DNA of 32,426 nt from Candidatus Kapaibacterium sp. (GCA_025455735.1 JALOMA010000005.1:1-32426); one strand, 5' to 3'. Shown: positions 7,227 through 16,183, numbered from the stretch's first letter. Numbers and translations are program-made. The notes: generated from the letters alone by a model not told the origin.

Positions 7227-8438
7227 AAGATAGTACCAAGCCCATTCAATCATTACCTTGAATCGATTGCGGAATGAAATCAACTGCATCACGTGAAGAG
7301 CCGCCCACATCAGCCACGCAAAGAGGCCGGACGATCGGAAGAAGCCCAGGTCCACGATTGCTCTCGCACGTCCTATCGTGGCCATGCTACCAAGATTGCG
7401 ATAGCGAAACGGTCTCCGTCGTGTGGGTTCAGTATTCCGTCGAACGAGGTCTGCAACATAGGCACCCATTTGCATTGCAGGTTGAGCTACGGCGGGAAGT
7501 GGCGTACCGTCTGTGGTATGATTGAATCGAGCTGCGTCGCCAATGACGAAGACATCGGGATAGCCGGGGATGCTGCAGTCGGGTTCGACGATGGCGCGAC
7601 CAGCCGCATCGAGGGGAGTACCAAGATCTGCCAGCAAGGGCGAGGCGCTATTACCAGCGGCCCAGATCACGTTGCGGCTTGCGATGAATTCAGAACCCAA
7701 GCGAACGCCGTCGGCCGTGACGTCCGTGACGGAAGTGTCTAGTCGAACATCAACGCCGAGGGCTTCAAGCGAGCGTTGAGCGGAGCGGGAGAGGGGCTCG
7801 GCAAAGCTCTCCAGAATGCGTCCGGATGCCTGCACCAGAAGTACGCGAACGTCACTCCGCCGCAGCTTGGGAAAGTCAGCAAGCATCGTTCGGTCGGCGA
7901 TTTCAGCGATGGCCCCAGCAAGTTCAACGCCTGTAGGACCAGCTCCAACGATCACGAAGGTCAGGAGTGACTTCATCAGTTGGGTGCCAATGACGCTTTC
8001 TGCTTCTTCGAAGGTCGTCAACAGTCGTTCACGGATGCGCAGAGCATCGTTCAGATCCTTCAGTCCTGGTGCAAACCGTTCCCACGAGTCATTGCCGAAA
8101 TATGAATGGCGGGCACCCGGTGCCAGGATGAGGTGGTCGTAGGCAACGATGCCGTCATCGCAGACCACACGCCGCGCATCGACGTCAATGTGCAGCACGG
8201 TGCTCATCATGACGTGGACATTGGAGGATTGGCGAAGGATGGACCGCAGTGGTTGGGCGATATCTCCAGGGGAGAGGGCAGCCGTGGCCACCTGATAGAG
8301 CAGGGGTTGGAACAGGTGGTGATTGTTGCGATCGATCAGAATGACGTTGACATCCGTATTTGCAAGACGTTTGGCGGCTCGCAAGCCACCAAAGCCTCCT
8401 CCGATAATAACGGCTGTCCGACGTTGGCCGCTAGGCAT
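7134..8438 (-). CDS. ndh: Type II NADH dehydrogenase-like FAD/NAD(P) oxidoreductase
   Basis: A 434-residue flavoprotein of the NDH-2 family, which passes electrons from NADH to quinone at the inner membrane face without pumping protons. The FAD-binding GGGFGG lies at residues 13-18 (VIIGGGFGGLRAAKRL), followed by RNNHHLFQPLLYQVATAALSP, characteristic of NDH-2. A second dinucleotide fold FVIVGAGPTGVELAG (near residue 165) binds NADH, and a late VFVIGDAA completes the FAD site. The C-terminal WAALHVMQLISFRNRF and WYYLSF region fits the amphipathic membrane anchor. I start at the ATG at 8438 because GGAG stands eight bases upstream; the frame extends to 8528 without family-like sequence. It lies 35 bases after the amidotransferase-like gene. 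Confidence 0.92.
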   Translation of the reverse strand: MPSGQRRTAVIIGGGFGGLRAAKRLANTDVNVILIDRNNHHLFQPLLYQVATAALSPGDIAQPLRSILRQSSNVHVMMSTVLHIDVDARRVVCDDGIVAYDHLILAPGARHSYFGNDSWERFAPGLKDLNDALRIRERLLTTFEEAESVIGTQLMKSLLTFVIVGAGPTGVELAGAIAEIADRTMLADFPKLRRSDVRVLLVQASGRILESFAEPLSRSAQRSLEALGVDVRLDTSVTDVTADGVRLGSEFIASRNVIWAAGNSASPLLADLGTPLDAAGRAIVEPDCSIPGYPDVFVIGDAARFNHTTDGTPLPAVAQPAMQMGAYVADLVRRNTEPTRRRPFRYRNLGSMATIGRARAIVDLGFFRSSGLFAWLMWAALHVMQLISFRNRFKVMIEWAWYYLSFQPGARLIINKDAPQEIRRWVSLNSNDNS

Positions 8439-8473
8439 AGTGGTATCTCCATTGGGTGCACGAATACCGTGCG

Positions 8474-9220
8474 TCAGGCGCGCGGCGGAGTACGCTTGCC
8501 ACGGAGAAGTGTTTCGAAGGCCAGGCATTCAGCCGTGAAGTGCTCCGCAATGGCATGGGACAAGGGATTGTCGTAGTCCATGCGCTCTGGATGCCACTGT
8601 ACGGCCAGAAGGAAATGTTTGCCACCCAACGTGGCATCGCCGAATTCGAAGGCTTCGACGACGCCGTCAGGGGAGACGGCAGCGGCGGTGAAAGGGTCGG
8701 CAAGGCGTTCCACAGCCTGATGATGGGCTGAATTGATGGTTCCATCGAGGACGCGGCTGATGCGTTTCAGAACGGTTCCACTTTCCAGTGCCACATCGTG
8801 TGATGAGTCTTCGTCAAGAAGTCGGCGGTGTTCAATTGATGTGCCGATTGCCGCAGGTAGATCAGCAATCAAGGTGCCACCATAGGCAACATTGAGAATC
8901 TGTGCTCCGCGACAAATGCCAAGCACTGGTATTCCAATTTCGTGCGCTTCTTTGATCAGGGCTAGTTCCAGATCGTCGCGTCGCAGGTCGGCTTCACCGC
9001 AAAGCGGTGCTTTCTCCGGTTGGCCATAACGATCGGGAGCTACGTCGGGGCCCCCTGTCAATATCAAACCTGCACAGTCGCGAAGTAATGTCACTGCAGT
9101 GGGAACGTCTGGCGCCGTCCAGAGGTCGCAAAGTTCCACGTCTGCGTCGGCGCGCTGAAGCCATGGGAGATACCGTTGATAGGCGTCCGAGCCCGATGCT
9201 CGCGAAGCTGCAATTTTCAT
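8474..9220 (-). CDS. Class I glutamine amidotransferase-like hydrolase (peptidase C26, PuuD-like)
   Basis: The 248-residue protein carries the full class I amidotransferase triad: nucleophile Cys103 in GICRGAQ, and His210/Glu212 in VQWHPE. The oxyanion-region motif LILTGGPDVAPDRYG (about 53-66) and the NSAHHQ motif near 163-168 are typical of the gamma-glutamyl-GABA hydrolase (PuuD) branch. This family hydrolyses gamma-glutamyl amides in the cytoplasm, for example in putrescine degradation. The exact substrate here is unknown because no other polyamine gene lies nearby. It follows lpxK by 47 bases and precedes the NDH-2 gene, so the three may share an mRNA. A GGAAA-like site stands before the ATG. 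Confidence 0.88.
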   Translation of the reverse strand: MKIAASRASGSDAYQRYLPWLQRADADVELCDLWTAPDVPTAVTLLRDCAGLILTGGPDVAPDRYGQPEKAPLCGEADLRRDDLELALIKEAHEIGIPVLGICRGAQILNVAYGGTLIADLPAAIGTSIEHRRLLDEDSSHDVALESGTVLKRISRVLDGTINSAHHQAVERLADPFTAAAVSPDGVVEAFEFGDATLGGKHFLLAVQWHPERMDYDNPLSHAIAEHFTAECLAFETLLRGKRTPPRA

Positions 9221-9267
9221 GGTTTTTCCAAGCGTAGATAAAGCACAAAACTACCATCGTTAGCGGT

Positions 9268-10239
9268 TTAGGCCTGGAGCCGATCCTGCATCATGTGCAA
9301 TACAGCCAGAACGTCACCCTCCAGAGATGCGGAAACGCCACACACAACGAGTTGAATGCGTGCAGCATCGAAGCGTTGCTGCCAGACGCGGAGTTTTACC
9401 ACGTCCTTTTCAGTAGTTAGCACGGCACTAGCACCCAGGGTGTTCGCTTGTCGGATGATCGCGTCTACGTCTCGTGCGAGATACCGATGGTGATCTGCGA
9501 AGGATGTTTGGCCAAGGATGGACGTGCCCGCTTCGGCTAACCCATTATAGAACCGTTGTGGTGCTCCCAGCCCGCACACTGCGATGGCAGTACCGTTGAA
9601 CGGTGGAACCGTGGTGGTGAACTGTACATGGAGGAGGAGAGCATCCTGGCTGCGTACATGGTCGATTCGTGACGCCTCGACGTCACCGTGGAGTAGCACG
9701 ACATGGGCGCGACTCACATTTGCTAAGGGCTCTCGAAGACGGCCTTTGGGAAGCAAGCGTGGGGTATTGATGGTTGCTGCGTCGATGATGACGATATCAA
9801 GCTCCCGAACGAGGTCGCGATGCTGGAAGCCATCGTCGACGACAATCACGTCGCCCAGGTGCTCTGCGGCTGCATGAATGGCGGCGTCCACCTTGCGGCG
9901 AGCCACCACAACGGGCACGCCACATCGGCGGGCCAGCTCCAGGGGTTCATCTCCCGTCACGTCTGGGTCCATGCCATCGGCTTGGTATGGTTGGATGACG
10001 ACAAGTCCGCGGTGCCTTCGGCCATACCCTCGGGCCACGATAACGGGGCTGCGGCCAAGATCCTTCAGCATGTCCACAACCAAGGCTGTCACAGGTGTTT
10101 TGCCTGTGCCGCCAACACTCAGGTTACCGACGCTGACAACAGGGAGCGTGACGTGCACTCGAGGCCTCCGGCCACTGTCCCACTGGCGATTGCGCCAACC
10201 CACGACGGCAGCATAGCCGTCCTCAAGGAATGACATCAT
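9268..10239 (-). CDS. lpxK: Tetraacyldisaccharide 4'-kinase LpxK
   Basis: The 323-residue protein phosphorylates the 4' position of the tetraacyl disaccharide to form lipid IVA at the inner membrane. The LpxK signature VVSVGNLSVGGTGKTPV contains an unusual P-loop (GGTGKT, residues 43-48). It is followed by VARGYGRR (about 69-76), GDEPLELARR, and the DDGFQHRDL motif (about 117-125) with catalytic and metal-binding acids. A late SAVLTTEKDVVKL segment is also diagnostic. Its length is normal. The ATG overlaps the acyltransferase stop by four bases (ATGA), so translation is coupled in the order lpxB, acyltransferase, lpxK. The genome therefore makes lipid A and has an LPS-type outer membrane. Confidence 0.95.
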   Translation of the reverse strand: MMSFLEDGYAAVVGWRNRQWDSGRRPRVHVTLPVVSVGNLSVGGTGKTPVTALVVDMLKDLGRSPVIVARGYGRRHRGLVVIQPYQADGMDPDVTGDEPLELARRCGVPVVVARRKVDAAIHAAAEHLGDVIVVDDGFQHRDLVRELDIVIIDAATINTPRLLPKGRLREPLANVSRAHVVLLHGDVEASRIDHVRSQDALLLHVQFTTTVPPFNGTAIAVCGLGAPQRFYNGLAEAGTSILGQTSFADHHRYLARDVDAIIRQANTLGASAVLTTEKDVVKLRVWQQRFDAARIQLVVCGVSASLEGDVLAVLHMMQDRLQA

Positions 10240-10808
10240 GGCTCCGTTGCGTCCATGGCGCTGGCCAGCTGGTGGATGGCGTCGTCCAGTCGTCCATCAG
10301 CATCGGCCTGGACATGCATGGGGTCACTGAATCGGACGATAATTCTTGCAAACGGCAACGGAATCATGAATCTGTCCCATGATGACAATCGCACGTAGTG
10401 CGTGCAACGAACGGTGGCAGCAACGATGGGCCGGCTGGCACGATGGGCGGCCACCGTTGCACCAGCTTTGGCATGGCGGTTGGGGCCACGAGGTCCATCA
10501 GGCGTCATAAGTACCATGGTGTTCTCCAACGCCGAAACCATTGCGTGAAGTGCTTCTGCGCCACCGCGGCTGGACGATCCTCGGACGACCAGAAATCCCC
10601 ACTTCTCCAACAACGATGCCAGTATGCTTCCATCCTTGCTGGCGCTTACGAGTGCCGTTGCGTGACGATGCCGTAGCGCATACCAGATGGGTAACATCTC
10701 CCCATGCCAGAAGGCAATGACGCAGGGTTGGTTGGGCGTGCCAACAGAACGGTGGCGCCATGTTGCTGCAAGGCAGCGTAGGAGGAGCACGGCTAGACGT
10801 TCTTTCAA
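10236..10808 (-). CDS. DUF374-type lysophospholipid acyltransferase-like protein
   Basis: The 190-residue protein has the motif order of the DUF374 branch of acyltransferases: FWHGEMLP (residues 33-40, His-containing block I), SASKDGSILA, RGSSSRGG (about 76-83) and TPDGPRGPNR (102-111). This branch is common in Gram-negative bacteria next to lipid A or Kdo genes and probably transfers an acyl chain to a lipid A precursor or lysolipid, though the substrate is unproven. The position between lpxB and lpxK, with 4-base overlaps on both sides, supports a lipid A role. At 190 residues it is slightly short for the family. It is not LpxL/LpxM by motif, so it may act in their place. Confidence 0.88.
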   Translation of the reverse strand: MKERLAVLLLRCLAATWRHRSVGTPNQPCVIAFWHGEMLPIWYALRHRHATALVSASKDGSILASLLEKWGFLVVRGSSSRGGAEALHAMVSALENTMVLMTPDGPRGPNRHAKAGATVAAHRASRPIVAATVRCTHYVRLSSWDRFMIPLPFARIIVRFSDPMHVQADADGRLDDAIHQLASAMDATEP

Positions 10809-11911
10809 CGCTGCACCATTTCAGCTATGATGGCAGCAGCCCGCTGGGCTGCTCCTGGCCCCCCCAGGAGAGAACGTACCTCGTCAAAAAAGTCGTGCAG
10901 CTGAGAGCGTCGATCCCCATCGTCCAAAAGCATCATCGCCTCGCGCGCAAGCGCTTGAGGCCGGGCCCCCTGCTGAAGAAATTCATGAACGGCGGGTCGG
11001 TTGAGAAGGACGTTGGCCATGGTGACGTGGTCAATGGTAGCAAGACGGCGGGTGAGTGCTGCGGAGAGGGCCGACGTACGATAGAATGTTGCGAATGGCA
11101 AACCCATGAGCGCCGCCTCCAATGTGGAGGTTCCGGCCTTTACAAGCCCAGCGCCCGCCTCGGCGAGGACGGCACGAGAGTCCGTAGCGGGCTGCACTCC
11201 AACGTGAATAAGCGGGGCGATCAGGGTGGAATCCACACTAGGGGCAACAGCGACGGTGGAAGCCACATCGGACGGTAACAGGCGAACCATCTCGGCCAGC
11301 AACGGCACGTGGCGTAACAATTCCTGGCGCCTGCTCCCCGGAAAAAGGGCCAGAGAGTGGCCCTTATGGCTCGGTACGGTCGAAAACGCCGGGTCGTCAA
11401 GCAAGGGATGTCCCACGTATGACGTCCGAATACCAAACTGCTGGAAGAAGGCTGGTTCGAAGGGAAACACTGCCAAAAGATGGTTTACACTGCTGGCAAG
11501 CTTGGGCCCCCGGCTTTTGCCCCATGCCCAGAGTTGTGGAGCGATATACCAAGCCACTGGCACGCGTGCGCGGCGAGCAATCGAAGCCAATCGCAGATTG
11601 AACCCAGGATAGTCCACGGGAAGAAACAATGCCGGTGGATGCTGTGTGATGCGATCGCCACACCGTTGCAAGAGCGTCCGAAAAAAACCATACCGCTTGG
11701 CAACTTCCCAAAAACCGCTGACGGCAAGGTCGCGAAGTCGAGCCATGGACCGAAGTCCTTCAAGCTCCATTGCTGGTCCACCAATGCCCTCAAAAACAAC
11801 GGTTGGAACAAGCTTCCGAATCGCTGCCATCAGACGGGCAGCATGGAGGTCGCCGGATGGCTCTCCCGCGGCGATAACAATGCGTACGGACTCGTCTGGT
11901 GGTGGAAACAT
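10805..11911 (-). CDS. lpxB: Lipid-A-disaccharide synthase LpxB
   Basis: The 368-residue GT19 glycosyltransferase joins UDP-2,3-diacylglucosamine and lipid X to form the lipid A disaccharide on the cytoplasmic side of the inner membrane. Signatures are AAGEPSGDLHAARL (residues 14-27), GIGGPAME, DYPGFNLRLA, YIAPQLWAWG, a VGHPLLDD segment before the second Rossmann half, FPGSRRQE, and the donor-site AGTSTLEAAL block. Its length is normal. It is the first gene of the coupled lipid A operon; the DUF374 gene begins inside its last four bases. No good ribosome binding site precedes the ATG. It is divergent from the T9SS-sorted gene at 11988 across a 76-base gap that holds the candidate promoter. 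Confidence 0.95.
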   Translation of the reverse strand: MFPPPDESVRIVIAAGEPSGDLHAARLMAAIRKLVPTVVFEGIGGPAMELEGLRSMARLRDLAVSGFWEVAKRYGFFRTLLQRCGDRITQHPPALFLPVDYPGFNLRLASIARRARVPVAWYIAPQLWAWGKSRGPKLASSVNHLLAVFPFEPAFFQQFGIRTSYVGHPLLDDPAFSTVPSHKGHSLALFPGSRRQELLRHVPLLAEMVRLLPSDVASTVAVAPSVDSTLIAPLIHVGVQPATDSRAVLAEAGAGLVKAGTSTLEAALMGLPFATFYRTSALSAALTRRLATIDHVTMANVLLNRPAVHEFLQQGARPQALAREAMMLLDDGDRRSQLHDFFDEVRSLLGGPGAAQRAAAIIAEMVQR

Positions 11912-11925
11912 GGCACGGTATATGA

Positions 11926-11953
11926 TTTGCAGTTCGCAAAGTTGCTATCTTTG
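11926..11953 (+). promoter_or_regulatory. Candidate promoter for the 11988 gene
   Basis: TTTG (11926-11929) and TATCTTTG (11946-11953), separated by 16 bases, fit the Bacteroidota -33/-7 pattern. The predicted start near 11960 leaves a short leader before the ATG. The -33 element is part of an inverted repeat, TTTGC-N5-GCAAA (11926-11940), which could be an operator shared with the divergent lpxB gene. Confidence 0.55.
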
Positions 11954-11987
11954 GCGTGATTTCTTACCGAACCATTCGAGGTTTTCC

Positions 11988-12680
11988 ATGAAACGCAGTA
12001 TTGTCGCCCTTGGCGCTGTGGTTTTGTTGGCCGGCTCCCTTCAAGCTGGACAATCAATTCGTGTGTTGCCACGTCCGACGCCGGCCGTCGATGGCGTAAC
12101 AGGGGCACTTGTCAAGCGGATGCCAGCGGGTACGGAGTTTTTGCTTACCGTGAACAAGGGCCAGGACGTATCGTACATGAACATCCAGTGGTTCAAGGAT
12201 GGCGTTAAAATTGAAGGCGAAACCTCGCAGGAGCTTCGGCGCCCTATTGCTACGGAAGACATGAACGGCGTCTATACTGTCGAGATGTCGTCGCCATGCG
12301 CAACGGTTCTCAGCAAGCCCATTCGGGTTGTTGTAGGCACGGTGCGTTTCCCGTTGAACACGCAAACGCGGGAAGGATCAGCTGGTCCTCTCAACGACGA
12401 TGGTACGATGGACGAGTTCTCGCTGAATGAAGCTGTGCCGAATCCGGTTTCCGACGTCACGACGATCACATTTTATACACCGATTCAAGCACAGGTTGTT
12501 CTGAAGCTTGTCAACGCGCATGGTGTCGAAATAGCAACGCTCGTTCAGGAAGATCTTCCTCGTGGGCAACACTCCATCGCGCTGAACACGCGCGAACACA
12601 ATGTTGCGGCGGGTGTGTACTACTACATTCTTCAGGCTCCAGGCATCAACATCAGCAAACCCCTGGTTGTTGTTCGGTAA
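11988..12680 (+). CDS. T9SS-sorted small Ig-like protein
   Basis: The 230-residue protein has a signal peptide (MKRSIVALGAVVLLAGSLQA), one Ig-like beta domain (about 45-120, with IQWFKDGVKIEGETS and a late GVYTVEMSSPC), and a C-terminal type A sorting domain (about 145-230). The latter opens FSLNEAVPNPVSDVTTITFY, contains LPRGQHSIALNT, and ends GVYYYILQAPGINISKPLVVVR. Such tails direct export through the T9SS and are usually cleaved during surface anchoring. I start at the ATG at 11988 because GAGG stands six bases upstream and the leader begins there; the frame extends upstream only as antisense of lpxB. It has its own promoter and a strong terminator, so it is monocistronic. Its partner or ligand is unknown. 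Confidence 0.88.
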   Translation: MKRSIVALGAVVLLAGSLQAGQSIRVLPRPTPAVDGVTGALVKRMPAGTEFLLTVNKGQDVSYMNIQWFKDGVKIEGETSQELRRPIATEDMNGVYTVEMSSPCATVLSKPIRVVVGTVRFPLNTQTREGSAGPLNDDGTMDEFSLNEAVPNPVSDVTTITFYTPIQAQVVLKLVNAHGVEIATLVQEDLPRGQHSIALNTREHNVAAGVYYYILQAPGINISKPLVVVR

Positions 12681-12705
12681 GGGGCCTTGGCTCACGAAAG
12701 AAAGA

Positions 12706-12747
12706 AACGGGCTGGTTGCCGAGGGCAACCAGCCCGTTGTTCGTTCT
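12706..12747. terminator. Strong bidirectional intrinsic terminator
   Basis: Perfect 15-base arms (12706-12720 and 12724-12738, left arm AACGGGCTGGTTGCC) enclose a GAG loop. On the plus strand the stem is followed by GTTCGTTCT. On the minus strand it is followed by TTTCTTTCTTTC. It lies between the converging 11988 and response-regulator genes and can end both transcripts. Confidence 0.88.
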
Positions 12748-12764
12748 AAGCGGTGATGCGGTGT

Positions 12765-13175
12765 TCAGCCCTTCGGCCGCTCAATCATAGTACGCAGTTC
12801 ACGCTCGGAGATTGGCTTGATGAAATAGCCAGATAACTGTGAGATCGAGCGTGCGCGGTCCAAGTCTGAATCGTGGATGGACGAAGACACCATGTAGATC
12901 ACGATATCTTTCGCTAGATCAGGGCGCAGCTTCACGAACTCCTCTAAGAATGTCCATCCATCCATGACAGGCATGTTGATGTCAAGGAGGATGATGTCCG
13001 GCAACTCTTCAACATCGCGGACGTGAGCTCTGAAGTGCTCAATCGCAGCTTCGCCATCTTCAAAAACCTGTAAACGCTGCGCAAGATTACTGTTGAGTAC
13101 GTGGCGTTTTACCGTGTACTGATAGACGGGATCGTCATCAATGACGCACAAAATGCTAACGGGTGAGTCGTCCAT
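12765..13175 (-). CDS. Stand-alone response regulator receiver protein
   Basis: The 136-residue protein is a single CheY-like receiver without an output domain. The acidic pocket is DDD (13-15), the phosphoacceptor is Asp65 in ILLDINMPVMDGW, the switch Ser lies in MVSSS (about 97-99), and the invariant Lys120-Pro121 is in YFIKPIS. All key residues are present, so it should be phosphorylated by a histidine kinase encoded elsewhere. It probably works through protein-protein contact. The ATG at 13175 is chosen; an in-frame GTG at 13196 would add seven residues. Neither start has a clear ribosome binding site. No kinase gene is adjacent. The minus-strand gene ends against the shared terminator. 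Confidence 0.88.
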   Translation of the reverse strand: MDDSPVSILCVIDDDPVYQYTVKRHVLNSNLAQRLQVFEDGEAAIEHFRAHVRDVEELPDIILLDINMPVMDGWTFLEEFVKLRPDLAKDIVIYMVSSSIHDSDLDRARSISQLSGYFIKPISERELRTMIERPKG

Positions 13176-13471
13176 GGCGGCAACGGATACAATCACAAAG
13201 AGGTCGTGCGTGGTCTGCGCTATGCAAATCTACACGCTGATAGGTCACGGTCGACGAAGACGGCAGTGAATGATGATGCGAACGCCAGGACTTGTAACGA
13301 ATTCTGTCAAAACAGGTTGTTTGTGTCACACACAGCCAACCATTGAACACGAAGGGTTGCCCAAAACAACTACGGGTAACACACAGCGGAGAAACCTATA
13401 CGTCCCTCGCGTCCCTGAAGTACCATCTCATCGTCCCTTAATTTTTTATCAACAACTGCATGGAGAGATTC

Positions 13472-16114
13472 ATGAGGGTATCAATACCCAAGACCGCGTC
13501 GTGCCCGCGTTCGCTTCTGGCTCGAGGTGTGTCCCTTGTCGTAGCCATGATTGCGTTAACGGTGTCTGGTCTTGCGCAATATGGCAGCATTTGGACCTAT
13601 TCACCGGGCGATGGTGAATCGTATTTGAAGGGCGATGTCGTCGGAATCAAATACGAGCTGCAATATCCGTTCGATTCCGAGTACTACTACGGCAATCGAG
13701 TACGTGTCGAGGCAACGCCCGACTTTGGTTCTACATGGTACTCCATTGTGGAGGACTACAGCCCTTACGAAACCTATGCGGAATGGCAGATCCCTCAGTC
13801 GGTTCCATCAGGTTCGGAGTGGCAAATTCGTGTTCAGGAGTATTCTCCCTTTGGCGGATATGTCGTACACCGCGAAGGGTGGAGTGGTCGATTCGAAATC
13901 CAACGAGGATGCGTATCGCCGATCTTCTTTGCGCAAATAAAGGAGCAAACCGTTTGTGAGAACGATGATGTCGTTCTGTCAATTGAAACGGATGCCGTCA
14001 ATCCGTTCTATCAGTGGAGGCTGAATGGGCGAATTATTGCAGAGACGAAAGAGAACACATTTGTTCTGAGCGCAATTTCCCGCGATCAGCAAGGACAATA
14101 TTCCGTTACTGTTGTTGACGAATGCGGAGCTTCCGGAAACTCGGCCGATGCTTTTGTCCGCGTCAACGTTGCACCGTCCATCACGAGTAATCCTATCGCT
14201 TCCATCGAAGCCTGTGAGTACAGCGACGTGACACTTCACGTTGCAGCATCGGGAGCAGGAATACGCTATCAGTGGCGTCGCAACGGTCAGGATCTTCCGG
14301 GCGAGACTCGGGCGACGCTCGTTCTTTCTGGTATTACACCTGACCGGGCAGGAAGCTACGACGCGGTTGTATCTGGTGATTGCAAACCATCTGCGACCAG
14401 TGAAGCCTCTAACATCACTGTTCGCCAGCTGCCTCGGTTCGCCATGCAACCCTCCGACGTAGCTGTTTGTGCGAACGAAGACGTCGTGCTCACGGCCTCG
14501 GTAACGGGTAACCAACTTGTCTACCAATGGTACAAAAATGACGTTGCCATTGACGGCGCGACGGACTCAACGCTCAGGCTTACGCCTTCGACCGGAAGCC
14601 TTGATGGCCTGTATCACCTCGTTGCTACATCGGTGGCGCCCAATCCACTGCGTTGCCAGCAACAGGTTGTATCGCGGGTAGCAACCGTCTCCACGTTCAA
14701 GGCCCCAACGATTGTCACGCAGCCCATCTCTGTCGATGCCTGTATTGGCGGAAGTACGGAGCTTGTTGTCGTTGCAAATGCCCTTGGTGATCGATACGAA
14801 TGGTATCGCAATGGCGTTCGCATTCCCAATGCTGAGTCCAATACACTCGTCATTCAGAACGTCAGCGAGGCTGCTGCCGGTGCATATACCGCCCGGGTCT
14901 ACTCTGCATGTAATCTTGGGGTCACATCCAATCCCGCCACGATTACCGTTATTCGTCCAGTCGTCGTAACGACGCAGCCCCGCAGCCAAAACGTTCTCAT
15001 TGGTCAGCAGGTAACACTGTCGGTTGCTGGATCGGACGTGCGCAGCGTACAGTGGTTCCACAATCAGCGCCCAATAGCGGGTGCTACTGCTACGGAATTG
15101 GTCTTGAATAACGTGACGCTTGCTCAATCCGGGCTCTATCAGGCTGTGCTGACGAATGGTTGTGGCAGTGTCGTCTCCTCTACGGCAAGAATTCGGGTTA
15201 CCGATCCGGCTTCATTGACACCAGAAATCACCTTGACGCAGACTACGGTGGATGGAGGAGACATTCCGGTAGGATATAGCCGAGATCGTACGTTGTCGGA
15301 AGTTCTTGTGAATACCGGTCGTGCACCGCTGACGGTAATCAGCGTTGCCACACAAGGGGATGTCACACTGGCATCGTTTGATCGTTCGATTCCGTTTACC
15401 CTCGCTCCAGGACAAAGCGCGACAATCGTGTACACCGTAACGGCTCGGCGTATTGGTGTACTGAATGGAACCATCACGGTTACTGGTGATGCACCCGTGC
15501 CATCGGAAGAGTTGACAGTGAGCGCAACGGGCGTGCTACGTTATTCAGCGCCTACAGTGTTGAATTATGGTACGATTCAACTAGGCAATCAGCGCGAGCT
15601 ATGCGCGGAAATCACGAACTCTTCGCCCGTCTCCGTGACAATTGACGCTGCCACTGTACCAACAACAGCATCGGTCTTCACCGTGGTAACGCAACTGCCT
15701 TTGACGCTCTCCCCGGGTCAACGTGCGGACATCTGCGTATCATTTGCTCCGACGGTTGTGGGCGTTGTGAATGCCGATCTATCGGTAGTCTCATCAACTG
15801 GCGGAAACACTACGATTGCACTGTCTGGAACTGGCGACGACGAAGTCTCCGTTGAGGACTCGCCAGCCACGATCGTTTCCGTGTATCCGAATCCCGCTCA
15901 GGATAACGTCTCGATCGTAACACCGATTGACGCCACGTCCCTCATAACCATCGCAGATGGTCAGGGTCGTGTATTGGGTACGATGGAAGGTCGTGGAACA
16001 GTAGCGTGGAATACTCGTGATGTATCAGGGGTATCTCTGCCCTCAGGAGTATACACTGTAATCATCCGCACGGATAACCGTATCACCAGAGTGCCTCTGG
16101 CAATCGTGCGCTAA
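13472..16114 (+). CDS. T9SS-sorted multi-Ig/ASH surface protein, paralog A
   Basis: The 880-residue product has a signal peptide (about 1-32, ...LTVSGLAQ), an N-terminal beta module (about 33-140; YSPGDGESYLKGDVVGIKYEL, resembling Kre9-like Ser/Thr-rich domains), five Ig-like repeats of about 85-90 residues each with a YQWRxNG-type core (about 145-575), two ASH/HYDIN-like repeats (about 580-785; LAPGQSATIVYTV and LSPGQRADICVSF), and a type A sorting domain ending SGVYTVIIRTDNRITRVPLAIVR. It is likely surface-displayed and adhesive or structural. I start at the ATG at 13472 because GGAGAG lies four bases upstream; an in-frame ATG at 13460 lies before it. It shares architecture and length with the gene at 19615. 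A clear terminator follows. Confidence 0.9.
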   Translation: MRVSIPKTASCPRSLLARGVSLVVAMIALTVSGLAQYGSIWTYSPGDGESYLKGDVVGIKYELQYPFDSEYYYGNRVRVEATPDFGSTWYSIVEDYSPYETYAEWQIPQSVPSGSEWQIRVQEYSPFGGYVVHREGWSGRFEIQRGCVSPIFFAQIKEQTVCENDDVVLSIETDAVNPFYQWRLNGRIIAETKENTFVLSAISRDQQGQYSVTVVDECGASGNSADAFVRVNVAPSITSNPIASIEACEYSDVTLHVAASGAGIRYQWRRNGQDLPGETRATLVLSGITPDRAGSYDAVVSGDCKPSATSEASNITVRQLPRFAMQPSDVAVCANEDVVLTASVTGNQLVYQWYKNDVAIDGATDSTLRLTPSTGSLDGLYHLVATSVAPNPLRCQQQVVSRVATVSTFKAPTIVTQPISVDACIGGSTELVVVANALGDRYEWYRNGVRIPNAESNTLVIQNVSEAAAGAYTARVYSACNLGVTSNPATITVIRPVVVTTQPRSQNVLIGQQVTLSVAGSDVRSVQWFHNQRPIAGATATELVLNNVTLAQSGLYQAVLTNGCGSVVSSTARIRVTDPASLTPEITLTQTTVDGGDIPVGYSRDRTLSEVLVNTGRAPLTVISVATQGDVTLASFDRSIPFTLAPGQSATIVYTVTARRIGVLNGTITVTGDAPVPSEELTVSATGVLRYSAPTVLNYGTIQLGNQRELCAEITNSSPVSVTIDAATVPTTASVFTVVTQLPLTLSPGQRADICVSFAPTVVGVVNADLSVVSSTGGNTTIALSGTGDDEVSVEDSPATIVSVYPNPAQDNVSIVTPIDATSLITIADGQGRVLGTMEGRGTVAWNTRDVSGVSLPSGVYTVIIRTDNRITRVPLAIVR

Positions 16115-16139
16115 CCGTACGAATCGCGTCCAATCCCAG

Positions 16140-16183
16140 CAGGCCGGAACGATTTATTCGTTTCGGCCTGTTTTCGTTTTTTC
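16140..16183 (+). terminator. Intrinsic terminator after paralog A
   Basis: A 12-bp stem (16140-16151 and 16159-16170, with one G-U pair) and a 7-base loop are followed by TTTTCGTTTTTT. This is a textbook rho-independent terminator, and it separates paralog A from the metal cluster. Confidence 0.9.

Noticed and set aside
10836-10870. Two adjacent GC-rich hairpins near the 3' end of lpxB
   Set aside because: They lie in Gly/Ala-rich coding sequence, have no T-run on either strand, and are best explained by codon content.
13317-13335. TGTGTCACACA-like palindrome before paralog A as a Crp site
   Set aside because: It is short, lacks the usual spacing, and does not match the strong palindrome next to the regulator gene.
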